Below, piece after piece: positions 42,496 to 49,995 of a stretch of 64,000 bases of DNA. Below the pieces are notes generated by a model that was given only the letters and a program-made list of their open reading frames with translations, did not search any database and had not been told where the DNA came from. The stretch spans positions 1,116,001 to 1,180,000 of the forward strand of contig CBDCEL010000004.1 in the NCBI GenBank assembly GCA_965215845.1. Direction: 5' to 3'. Both the position numbers and the translations under genes were made by a program. Within the stretch, counting starts at the first letter, position 1. Each line of letters starts with the position of its first letter. Source of the DNA: Aurantibacter_A sp965215845. GTDB taxonomy: Bacteria > Bacteroidota > Bacteroidia > Flavobacteriales > Flavobacteriaceae.

Positions 42496-43317
42496 ATGCA
42501 GCAGATCATAAACTTCATAATAAGATATAAGAACTTTCTTCTCTATATCTTTTTGTTGATGATTTCCTTGGGTTTTACCATTCAATCACATTCGTACCAC
42601 CAGTCCCGGTTTTTTAATTCCTCGAATTGGCTTACAGGAAATATTTATGAGGCTTCCCATGGGGTATCTTCTTATTTTGACCTCCAGAAAGAAAATAAGG
42701 CCCTGACCGAGGAAAACAGAAGGCTTCGAAGTTTATTGTTCAATACCAAAAAATTGGATTCGATCGCCCTTGATAGTTTTCAGCTCACCTACACCATAAC
42801 ACCGGCCAAAGTAATCAAGAACAGTTTTGCCGTCCAACGCAATTACATAACGATCGACAAAGGAGAAAATGACAGTGTGAAAGTGGATATGGGTGTCGTT
42901 ACCGGCAATGGCATTTTAGGCATCGTCGAAAACACCTCGAGCAATTTTGCCACGGTGCAGAGCATTTTGAACGAGAAGTCGAATATCAACGCCAAAATCA
43001 AAAACACAGACCATTTCGGATCCCTGAAATGGAACACCGAAAACTACAATGTCGTGCAGCTAACCGACATTCCCAGATTGGTACCTTTATTGGTGGGCGA
43101 TACAATCGTTACCGGAGCCATGAGCAGTATTTTTCCAGAGAACATTCCAATTGGAACCATCAATAAATTCGATCTTGACGACTCTGAAAATTTCTACACT
43201 ATTGATGTGGCCCTTTTCAATGATATGACCAATATTAAAAATGTCTATGTCGTAGAGAATGCGAACAAAAATGAAATAGAGCAATTACAAATCGATACCG
43301 AAAGCGATGATCAGTAA
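42496..43317 (+). CDS. mreC: Rod-shape-determining protein MreC
   Basis: 273 residues: short cytoplasmic N-terminus, one transmembrane helix (NFLLYIFLLMISLGFTI), a coiled coil (FDLQKENKALTEENRRLRSLL) and a periplasmic double beta-barrel (NYITIDKGENDSVKVDMGVV, GNGILGIVENTSSNFATVQS). MreC activates PBP2 in the elongasome. Its end overlaps the mreD start by 11 nt. Confidence 0.94.
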   Translation: MQQIINFIIRYKNFLLYIFLLMISLGFTIQSHSYHQSRFFNSSNWLTGNIYEASHGVSSYFDLQKENKALTEENRRLRSLLFNTKKLDSIALDSFQLTYTITPAKVIKNSFAVQRNYITIDKGENDSVKVDMGVVTGNGILGIVENTSSNFATVQSILNEKSNINAKIKNTDHFGSLKWNTENYNVVQLTDIPRLVPLLVGDTIVTGAMSSIFPENIPIGTINKFDLDDSENFYTIDVALFNDMTNIKNVYVVENANKNEIEQLQIDTESDDQ

Positions 43318-43816
43318 CTACTACTTCATCAATTTTATTCGGTTTGCACTTCTGGTACTGGTGCAGGTTTTGGTGTTCAATAGACTTAATTTTTTCGGAT
43401 TCATCAATCCGATGGTCTATATTCTCTTCATTTATTGGTATCCGATAAAACAGAATAGATCACTTTTTATAGCCCTAAGCTTTTTACTCGGACTGTCTAT
43501 TGATTTCTTTTCCGATACAATGGCCATACATGCCGCCTCGACCATTACAATGGCCTATCTCAGGCCTGTAATCATGCGCTTCGTTTTTGGGGTAAACTAC
43601 GAGTTTCAAAGCTTTAGGCTAGGCAATGCCACCAGGGTACAACAAATCACATTTTTAGCGTTATTAATAGTGGTACACCATACTATTTTCTTCACTTTGG
43701 AGATTTTCAGTTTGGGGAACTTGCTGCTAATTTTAAAGAAAATTGTCTCAACAGGCTTGGCCACTTTGGTCTTATGTCTATTGTTCGGGTCGTTGTTTAG
43801 CGTCAAAAAGGAATGA
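43307..43816 (+). CDS. mreD: Rod-shape-determining membrane protein MreD
   Basis: 169-residue integral membrane protein with about five helices (FIRFALLVLVQVLVFNRLNF, LFIALSFLLGLSIDFFSDT and others). The IDFFSDT segment and genome position identify it. It links MreBC to the wall-synthesis enzymes. It overlaps mreC at its start and mrdA at its end (ATGA). Confidence 0.9.
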   Translation: MISNYYFINFIRFALLVLVQVLVFNRLNFFGFINPMVYILFIYWYPIKQNRSLFIALSFLLGLSIDFFSDTMAIHAASTITMAYLRPVIMRFVFGVNYEFQSFRLGNATRVQQITFLALLIVVHHTIFFTLEIFSLGNLLLILKKIVSTGLATLVLCLLFGSLFSVKKE

Positions 43817-45717
43817 GAAAAATTTTACTTTCATCGATTATAGTAATCATCGGTATTGTCTTTATCGGCCGACTTTCCTATTTGCAAATTTTCAGCTTTT
43901 CGCCTGATCAATTAATGGACGACCCTGCCATCAAGCGTATCTATGATTATCCTGAGCGAGGTTACATCTATGATCGAAACGGCAAACTCTTGGTCGGGAA
44001 CGACCCTGCGTACGATGTAATGGTAATACCTCGTGAAGTCAAGGCTTTTGATACACTTGAGTTTTGCCATCTATTGAACCTCGAGCGCCAGAAATTAATT
44101 AAACAGCTTAGGAAGGCACGAAATTATTCCCCTAGATTGCCTTCGGTAGTGGTACCCCAATTGTCAAAAGAAGATTATGGGCGGCTTCAAGAAAAAATGC
44201 GCCACTACCGCGGCTTCTACATTCAGAAGCGTTCTTTACGATACTATGACACAAATAGTGCCGCAAATGTCTTGGGCTATATCAGCGAGGTGAATGAACG
44301 GGATTTAGCAAAAAACCCCAACTATGTACAGGGAGAACTAACGGGTCGTACCGGTGTAGAAAAGGTTTATGAAGACACCCTGAGGGGAAGTAAGGGAATC
44401 CAGCACATTCAGAAAGACCGGTTCAATAGGGATATTGGACCCTACAAAGACGGTGACCTTGATACCCCACCGATTCAAGGAAAAGAGATACATATTACCA
44501 TCGACAAAGACCTTCAGGAATACGGGGAAAAATTGATGCGAGGAAAGTGGGGAGGCATCGTGGCCATTGAACCTTCTTCGGGTGAAATTTTGACCATGAT
44601 TTCTGGTCCGACCTATGATCCCTCATTATTGGTCGGCAGAAAAAGATCAAAGAATTATAGCAAACTGCATTACGACACTATCTCTAAACCCACCTTTGAT
44701 CGATCTATTTCTTTTGAAAAAGAACCAGGTTCACCTTTTAAGACATTAAATGCCCTGGTAGCTTTACAAGAAGGAGCCATTACCCCGAGCACAACATTTG
44801 CCTGTTACAACGGATTTTATGTAGGGCGCACGAAAAGGGGCTGCCATTGCGGTGGAGGTAAAAGAAATATGAACGTCGGTATCTATAAATCGTGCAACGC
44901 TTACTTTGCGGGTACATTCAGAAAAATATATGAGCAATACGAGACCACAGATGAAGCCCATGAGGTATGGGAGAAACATATTCGTAGTTTTGGCTTAGGC
45001 GATTATTTGGGATCCGACCTACATACGGGTCGAAAAGGACGTGTGCCGAGCAAAGAATTTTACGATAAATGGTATGGTGATAACCGTTGGTCATCGTCTT
45101 ATATTATTTCAAACTCCATCGGGCAGGGTGAAATTGCCGTGACACCAATACAATTGGCCAATATGACCGCCGCCATAGCCAATAGAGGTCATTATTTCAC
45201 TCCCCATATCATCAAAAAAGTAGAAGGAAAAGATATAGACATACCTAAATTCACAGAACTCAGAAGAACAACAATCGACCGAAAACACTTTGAACCTGTC
45301 ATTCAGGGCATGGCCGACGTATACAAAAAGGGCACTGCAAAATGGGTGCAGATACCTGACATTGAAATTGCAGGTAAGACGGGAACTGTTGAGAACTTCA
45401 CGATTATCGATAGCGTTAAAACCCAATTGACCGATAACTCGGTTTTTGTAGCCTTCGCCCCAGTGGACAAACCCAAAATAGCTATTGCAGTGTATATTCA
45501 AAATGGATATTATGGGGCGCGCTATGCCGGCCATATAGCCTCATTGCTTATTGAAAAGTATCTGAAAGGAGAGATTACGAGAAAGGACCTTGAAAAACGT
45601 ATGCTTGAAAGGACTTTGGAGTATGAGTATGCGAAGCCCTATAGTGGTGAGGAATTCAAAATAAACGAATACGATTGGAGCAAGCATGCTAGAAAACCTG
45701 AAGAGGACACCCGTTAA
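43813..45717 (+). CDS. mrdA: Penicillin-binding protein 2 (elongation transpeptidase)
   Basis: 634-residue class B PBP. It has an N-terminal membrane anchor, a dimerisation domain (YPERGYIYDRNGKLL, LTGRTGVEKVYE) and the transpeptidase domain. The catalytic motifs are SPFK (Ser about 307), SCN (about 360) and KTG (about 522). A Cys-rich loop between the first two (KRGCHCGGGKRN) is conserved in PBP2-type enzymes. It crosslinks peptidoglycan during cell elongation, paired with RodA, which follows 12 nt downstream. Confidence 0.95.
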   Translation: MRKILLSSIIVIIGIVFIGRLSYLQIFSFSPDQLMDDPAIKRIYDYPERGYIYDRNGKLLVGNDPAYDVMVIPREVKAFDTLEFCHLLNLERQKLIKQLRKARNYSPRLPSVVVPQLSKEDYGRLQEKMRHYRGFYIQKRSLRYYDTNSAANVLGYISEVNERDLAKNPNYVQGELTGRTGVEKVYEDTLRGSKGIQHIQKDRFNRDIGPYKDGDLDTPPIQGKEIHITIDKDLQEYGEKLMRGKWGGIVAIEPSSGEILTMISGPTYDPSLLVGRKRSKNYSKLHYDTISKPTFDRSISFEKEPGSPFKTLNALVALQEGAITPSTTFACYNGFYVGRTKRGCHCGGGKRNMNVGIYKSCNAYFAGTFRKIYEQYETTDEAHEVWEKHIRSFGLGDYLGSDLHTGRKGRVPSKEFYDKWYGDNRWSSSYIISNSIGQGEIAVTPIQLANMTAAIANRGHYFTPHIIKKVEGKDIDIPKFTELRRTTIDRKHFEPVIQGMADVYKKGTAKWVQIPDIEIAGKTGTVENFTIIDSVKTQLTDNSVFVAFAPVDKPKIAIAVYIQNGYYGARYAGHIASLLIEKYLKGEITRKDLEKRMLERTLEYEYAKPYSGEEFKINEYDWSKHARKPEEDTR

Positions 45718-45729
45718 AGAACCACAAAT

Positions 45730-47013
45730 ATGGCAGGTAGAAGTGTTCTTAAACGAATAGATTGGCTTACCGTTTTCTTTTATGTCGCCCTTGTAGTCAT
45801 AGGATGGGTAAACATATATTCCGCAACCTTTGTAGAGACCGATCAGTCAATTTTTGATTTTGGCACATTGCATGGCAAGCAACTGTTCTTCATTTTGGCA
45901 AGTTTTGCCTCAATAGTCATTCTTCTCGCCCTTGACTATAATTTTTATGAGCGATTTGCCAGTGTTTTTTATATAGCGGCCATCGTACTGCTACTGGGGC
46001 TTTTTGTATTCGGAAAAACAATTGCCGGTGCCACCTCTTGGTATGATTTGGGGTTTTTTAATTTACAGCCATCAGAGTTTGCAAAAGTGGCCACGGCTCT
46101 TGGTCTGGCAAAATACCTTAGCGATATTCAGACGGATATCAAGCGGCGTAAAGACCAGTTGTATTCTTTTCTGATTATTTTGATTCCGGCCATTTTAATA
46201 GTTCCACAACCAGATCCTGGCAGTGCTTTGGTATTTTTTTCATTGGCATTTGTAATTTTTCGCGAAGGCCTTCCACTGTATTATTTAGGAATCGGGCTCT
46301 TTGCGATTTTGGTCTTTGTTTGCACTTTGATGTTTGGCACTTTGTGGGTGGCCGTTGGTATTTTCGGTATACTGGTCCTTTTTCTAATGTTGAAGAAAAA
46401 GAAGTTCAAAATTCCTGTCCTTCCCATTACCGCCGCCATTATCGGCACCATATTGTTTTCGCTCTCGGTCAATTTTGTATTCGAAAATATATTCGAGCAG
46501 CGGCACCGAGATCGATTTAGCCTTTGGCTCAGACTGGAAAAGGATCCCAACAAACTTGAGCAAATAAGAAAGACCATTGGTTACAATACCTATCAGTCTG
46601 AAAAAGCAATTGAATCAGGCGGGTTTTTCGGAAAGGGGTTTCTCGAAGGCACTCGCACCAAAGGAGATTTTGTTCCAGAACAGCATACCGATTATATTTT
46701 TAGTACCGTAGGCGAAGAATGGGGGTTTATCGGCACGGCAACCGTAATCATCATCTTTACGTTAATGTTCCTGAGGTTGGTCTTTTTGGCGGAAAGGCAA
46801 AAAACCGATTTTAGCCGAATGTATGGTTATGGGGTAATATCGATTCTCTTGATCCATTATTTTATCAATATCGGAATGGTCATTGGCGTACTTCCCACAA
46901 TTGGAATTCCCTTACCTTTCTTTAGCTATGGCGGATCGGGGCTGCTCTTCTTTACCGCCCTGCTATTCATATTCTTAAAGCTGGATGCCAATCGAATGAA
47001 AGAGGGTATCTAG
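45730..47013 (+). CDS. rodA: SEDS-family peptidoglycan glycosyltransferase RodA
   Basis: 427 residues with about ten transmembrane helices. SEDS hallmarks include GATSWYDLGFFNLQPSEFAK, VPQPDPGSALVF and the C-terminal GIPLPFFSYGGSGLLFF. RodA polymerises lipid II for the lateral wall and works with PBP2. It is the last gene of the mre operon. The 90-base gap to the convergent nuclease gene shows no clear terminator. Confidence 0.96.
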   Translation: MAGRSVLKRIDWLTVFFYVALVVIGWVNIYSATFVETDQSIFDFGTLHGKQLFFILASFASIVILLALDYNFYERFASVFYIAAIVLLLGLFVFGKTIAGATSWYDLGFFNLQPSEFAKVATALGLAKYLSDIQTDIKRRKDQLYSFLIILIPAILIVPQPDPGSALVFFSLAFVIFREGLPLYYLGIGLFAILVFVCTLMFGTLWVAVGIFGILVLFLMLKKKKFKIPVLPITAAIIGTILFSLSVNFVFENIFEQRHRDRFSLWLRLEKDPNKLEQIRKTIGYNTYQSEKAIESGGFFGKGFLEGTRTKGDFVPEQHTDYIFSTVGEEWGFIGTATVIIIFTLMFLRLVFLAERQKTDFSRMYGYGVISILLIHYFINIGMVIGVLPTIGIPLPFFSYGGSGLLFFTALLFIFLKLDANRMKEGI

Positions 47014-47103
47014 TAAATCGATTTGCCCTTTCTGTCTCTTCGATCTTGTCGATTACCGACTCCCAAAGCCCTTGTCAAAAATACGATCATCGCAAAGTGT
47101 TCT

Positions 47104-47916
47104 TCAGAATTTCCAATCTTCGATTTTAACTCCCCGTTCCAGCTCGTCTTCCTTGTCGTTGGTAAGGTTTTCGAAAAAATCAATACCGGTCATGCGCTCA
47201 ATTTTGTCTATGGGAACGACAAATTCCCGAAGCGGTCTGGTGCTCTCAACTCCTAGCATCAAAAATCCAATAAGTTTGGGGTTACTTGTATCTCCGCGTG
47301 CCACAATTTTATAAAAATATCGAGGTACGTCAACATCCTCGTCTCCTATTTCTTCCAGGCCATCTTCTAGCACCCCGCCCGTAACTACGAAGAGGGTTCC
47401 ATATTTCTTGGCCCATTGCCGTATTTGCAGTTCGAGACGATTCCACACCCCAGCATTGAAATCCTTGTCTTGCGGAACGATATTACTAGTGTAAAAGGTT
47501 TCATTATAAGCTTGCTCAGAGAAACGGCGATCACCGGCCGGGCATAAATGGCCCCTGTCGTAACCTGAGCCCTTGTAATTGCGCCAATCTGCCGATTTCG
47601 TGCTAACCTTGGGATCCTCAATGAAATAAGGACGACGGCGGTCTTCATAGGTCAAATGATCTTTAGTGAGCATATAGGCGACCCATTCGGCCTGTTCAAA
47701 ATCCTCATGGTAAGAAAGTCGAAAATGATTGTGCTCAACAATTTCACCTGTGGTGGAGCTAGGCAAAAAGAGTTTGGAAATCGTTGTTTTGGTCGCTCCG
47801 TCGCTCCCCTCCGAATAAGTTCCAGGTGTGTAAAAATTCTCGAACAACCAAAATCCCACCACACATACCAGTAACAATGAGGTGTAGATCATCTTGTTCT
47901 TGTCTCGTCTGTTCAC
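47104..47916 (-). CDS. Membrane-anchored DNA/RNA non-specific endonuclease
   Basis: 270 residues. An N-terminal transmembrane anchor (IYTSLLLVCVVGFWLF) precedes the beta-beta-alpha-metal nuclease domain of the NUC1/Serratia type. Its signature DRGHLCPAGD puts the catalytic His at residue 123, and the metal-site Asn lies within SNIVPQDKDFNAGVWNRLE. Such enzymes degrade nucleic acid outside the cytoplasm, for nutrition or defence; here the anchor suggests periplasmic display. It is convergent with rodA and divergent from msrB. Confidence 0.88.
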   Translation of the reverse strand: MNRRDKNKMIYTSLLLVCVVGFWLFENFYTPGTYSEGSDGATKTTISKLFLPSSTTGEIVEHNHFRLSYHEDFEQAEWVAYMLTKDHLTYEDRRRPYFIEDPKVSTKSADWRNYKGSGYDRGHLCPAGDRRFSEQAYNETFYTSNIVPQDKDFNAGVWNRLELQIRQWAKKYGTLFVVTGGVLEDGLEEIGDEDVDVPRYFYKIVARGDTSNPKLIGFLMLGVESTRPLREFVVPIDKIERMTGIDFFENLTNDKEDELERGVKIEDWKF

Positions 47917-48001
47917 GCCCTAAATATATATTAAAAGGTAGGCATGAAGCCTATTGCCAAGGTAAGTTTTCCAAAGTTCTTCCGACTAAGCCATAGTAAT
48001 T

Positions 48002-48039
48002 CTCCCATTACTTTTTTACATTGTAAGGGAGGATTTTTT
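48002..48039 (+). terminator. Terminator-like hairpin in the msrB leader
   Basis: CTCCC-a-TTAC / GTAA-GGGAG stem with one bulged A and an 11-nt loop, followed by GA and six T. It lies 42 bases before the msrB ATG on the same strand. No plus-strand gene ends nearby, so it may attenuate msrB rather than end another transcript. Confidence 0.45.
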
Positions 48040-48080
48040 AATGAACCCGGTTAACATTTAAATAGAAAGGAAACAAAAGT

Positions 48081-48563
48081 ATGCTTATATGGAAAGACAT
48101 CATTCATTTTTCGGTCAACGGCAATCCGGAACCGGATAGAAGGGTTGAAAAGTCGGAAGCTGAATGGCGCGAACTATTGACTCCTGAACAATTTCGGATT
48201 ACCCGTAAAAAGGGAACCGAAGCACCACACTCGGGTGCTCTTTGCGGCATTCATGAAGCTGGTAAATATAATTGTGTCTGCTGTGATACTCCTTTATTCG
48301 ATTCAACGATCAAGTTTGAATCTGGCACAGGCTGGCCCAGTTTTACCCAACCCATGACGGAAAACGCAATCAAATATGAAAAAGACACTGCTTTTGGTAT
48401 GGTAAGGGTCGAAGTCATGTGCAATACCTGTGACGGGCATTTAGGCCACGTCTTCCCCGATGGTCCCGAACCAAGCGGACTTCGCTATTGCATTAATTCA
48501 GAGTCAATGAAGCTACAGACTACAAAAGCAGATAAAAAAGAAAGGATACAAAATGAGCAATAA
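48081..48563 (+). CDS. msrB: Peptide-methionine (R)-S-oxide reductase MsrB
   Basis: 160 residues. The SelR fold has two zinc-binding CxxC pairs (Cys65/Cys68 and Cys114/Cys117), FESGTGWPSFTQP, and the catalytic Cys137 in LRYCINS. Cys55 is a possible extra thiol. It repairs the R isomer of oxidised methionine in proteins. No signal peptide is visible, so it is cytoplasmic. It overlaps msrA by 11 nt. Confidence 0.95.
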   Translation: MLIWKDIIHFSVNGNPEPDRRVEKSEAEWRELLTPEQFRITRKKGTEAPHSGALCGIHEAGKYNCVCCDTPLFDSTIKFESGTGWPSFTQPMTENAIKYEKDTAFGMVRVEVMCNTCDGHLGHVFPDGPEPSGLRYCINSESMKLQTTKADKKERIQNEQ

Positions 48564-49104
48564 GAACTTACAAATAGCAACGCTAGGTGGTGGTTGTTTT
48601 TGGTGCATAGAGGCTATTTTGCAACAAGTCAATGGAATTGAAAAACTGGTCTCAGGGTACACAGGTGGTAATGCCCCCGGAAAACCAACTTATCGAGAGG
48701 TCTGTTCTGGACGAACGGGGCACGCCGAAGTGGTACAGGTGACTTTCGATTCGGAAATTTTGACCTATAAAGACCTTTTGATCATTTTCATGACCAGCCA
48801 TGACCCAACGACCTTAAATAGGCAGGGAGGAGACGTAGGCACCCAATATCGTTCCGTAATCTATTACCATGATATTGAACAAAAGAAAGTAGCCGAAAAG
48901 GTGATAAAAGAAGTAGCTTCTTACTACGATAATCCTATCGTGACCGAACTGAGTAAAATTGAGGTTTTTCACGAGGCCGAAGATTATCACCAAGATTATT
49001 ATCGCAACAATCGGTCACAGGGCTATTGTAGCGCGGTCATCACTCCGAAATTGGCGAAGTTGCGCAAAATGCACGCCGATAAACTTAAGACAGTTTCGGC
49101 TTAA
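48553..49104 (+). CDS. msrA: Peptide-methionine (S)-S-oxide reductase MsrA
   Basis: 183 residues. The catalytic motif is GGGCFWC (Cys15). The other family blocks are intact: GYTGG, TGHAEVVQVTFD, HDPTTLNRQGGDVGTQYRS and FHEAEDYHQDYY, with a recycling Cys near the C-terminus (GYCSAVITPK). It reduces the S isomer of methionine sulfoxide. It is translationally coupled to msrB. A strong terminator hairpin follows 28 nt after the stop. Confidence 0.96.
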   Translation: MSNKNLQIATLGGGCFWCIEAILQQVNGIEKLVSGYTGGNAPGKPTYREVCSGRTGHAEVVQVTFDSEILTYKDLLIIFMTSHDPTTLNRQGGDVGTQYRSVIYYHDIEQKKVAEKVIKEVASYYDNPIVTELSKIEVFHEAEDYHQDYYRNNRSQGYCSAVITPKLAKLRKMHADKLKTVSA

Positions 49105-49131
49105 TTACAATCGACATAAGTTTAGACTAAA

Positions 49132-49168
49132 GTTGGGGGAAATTATGTTTCCCCCAACAGTTTTATTT
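49132..49168 (+). terminator. Intrinsic terminator between msrA and the glutaredoxin gene
   Basis: GTTGGGGGAAA / TTTCCCCCAAC, a perfect 11-bp stem with a 5-nt loop, then AGTTTTATTT. It ends the msrBA unit. The ATG at 49145 lies in the loop and so is unlikely to be the start of the next gene. Confidence 0.85.
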
Positions 49169-49174
49169 CGAGAA

Positions 49175-49429
49175 ATGAACATTTGCAAAATCAAGTTGTA
49201 CGGCACTGCGCGCTGTCATAAAACCAAATTTTATCAGTCTTTCTTTCAAGCAAGAAATATTCCGTATTCCTTCTATGATGTAGAGGCGGATGTATCCCAT
49301 GCGAAAGATTTGCGCAATTTATATAGTAGCGGGAAATTGAACTTTCCGACGATTACGATAGGAAAGAAAAGACTGCGAAACCCAAATGAAAAAGAACTGG
49401 CCAAATGGATCGCAAAAGTAATCGAATAG
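49175..49429 (+). CDS. Glutaredoxin-like protein, single-cysteine active site
   Basis: 84 residues with a thioredoxin fold: strand KIKLYG, active site ARCHKT (Cys14, with Thr17 where a dithiol enzyme has its second Cys), and the cis-proline loop NFPTITIGKKRL. It is a monothiol-type glutaredoxin, or an NrdH/Grx variant. It sits after the msrA terminator and overlaps the divergent MsrA gene by 25 nt, so the two are translationally linked. It may supply electrons to that MsrA. The start at 49175 follows the terminator hairpin. Confidence 0.7.
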   Translation: MNICKIKLYGTARCHKTKFYQSFFQARNIPYSFYDVEADVSHAKDLRNLYSSGKLNFPTITIGKKRLRNPNEKELAKWIAKVIE

Positions 49430-49941
49430 GTTTTGGAGGTGGTTGTCATTGGTGCACTGAAGCCGTATTTCAATCTTTGAACGGTGTTCAGAAGGTCGAA
49501 CAAGGCTACATTTCCTCCACCGGAAGCAATATTGCCTTTTCAGAAGCCGTAATAACATACTTTAACCCCATGGTCGTTTCTTTGAAGGACCTCATTGCTA
49601 TTCATTTACACACCCACAACAGCACCTCAAATCATTCAATGCGGGGAAAATATAGGTCGGCCATCTATTGTTTTTCAGACGAAGAAGTAGCGTTGGCCAA
49701 ACAGCTGCTTTTAGACCTACAGCCCAATTTCGAGCACAAGATTATTACACAGGCGCTTCGTTTTAATAGTTTTAAGCCGTCGGAAGAGCGATTCACAAAT
49801 TATTATTACACTGATCCGGAAAAACCCTTTTGTAGAACCTACATAGAACCAAAACTAAATAAACTGCAAAATCTGTTTTCTGGGACTGGGAAGATCGATT
49901 ATCCCATAGGCAATCAAAAGGAAGATACAGAACTATATTGA
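49405..49941 (+). CDS. Divergent MsrA-family protein
   Basis: 178 residues, clearly homologous to the MsrA encoded just upstream but heavily altered. The catalytic motif is GGGCHWC (Cys14, Phe replaced by His), and KYRSAIY and a late Cys (PFCRTYIEPK) survive. The TGHAEVV block with the catalytic Glu, the Asp before the YRS motif and the EDYHQDYY motif (here SEERFTNYYY) are lost. Methionine sulfoxide reduction by the usual mechanism is therefore doubtful. The gene overlaps the glutaredoxin-like gene, suggesting a joint thiol-redox role. Confidence 0.8.
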   Translation: MDRKSNRIGFGGGCHWCTEAVFQSLNGVQKVEQGYISSTGSNIAFSEAVITYFNPMVVSLKDLIAIHLHTHNSTSNHSMRGKYRSAIYCFSDEEVALAKQLLLDLQPNFEHKIITQALRFNSFKPSEERFTNYYYTDPEKPFCRTYIEPKLNKLQNLFSGTGKIDYPIGNQKEDTELY

Positions 49942-49955
49942 TCTAGTACAAAAAA

Positions 49956-49976
49956 CCCCGACACGAACGGTCGGGG
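49956..49976 (+). terminator. Intrinsic terminator after the divergent msrA
   Basis: CCCCGAC / GTCGGGG stem with a 7-nt loop between two convergent genes. A-rich left and T-rich right flanks let it serve both the msr cluster and the protease gene. Confidence 0.78.
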
Positions 49977-49995
49977 CTTATCTTCTTTTTTAATG

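Noticed and set aside
49145..49174. Earlier ATG as the start of the glutaredoxin-like gene
   Set aside because: It sits in the loop of a strong intrinsic terminator. The fold starts after the ATG at 49175.
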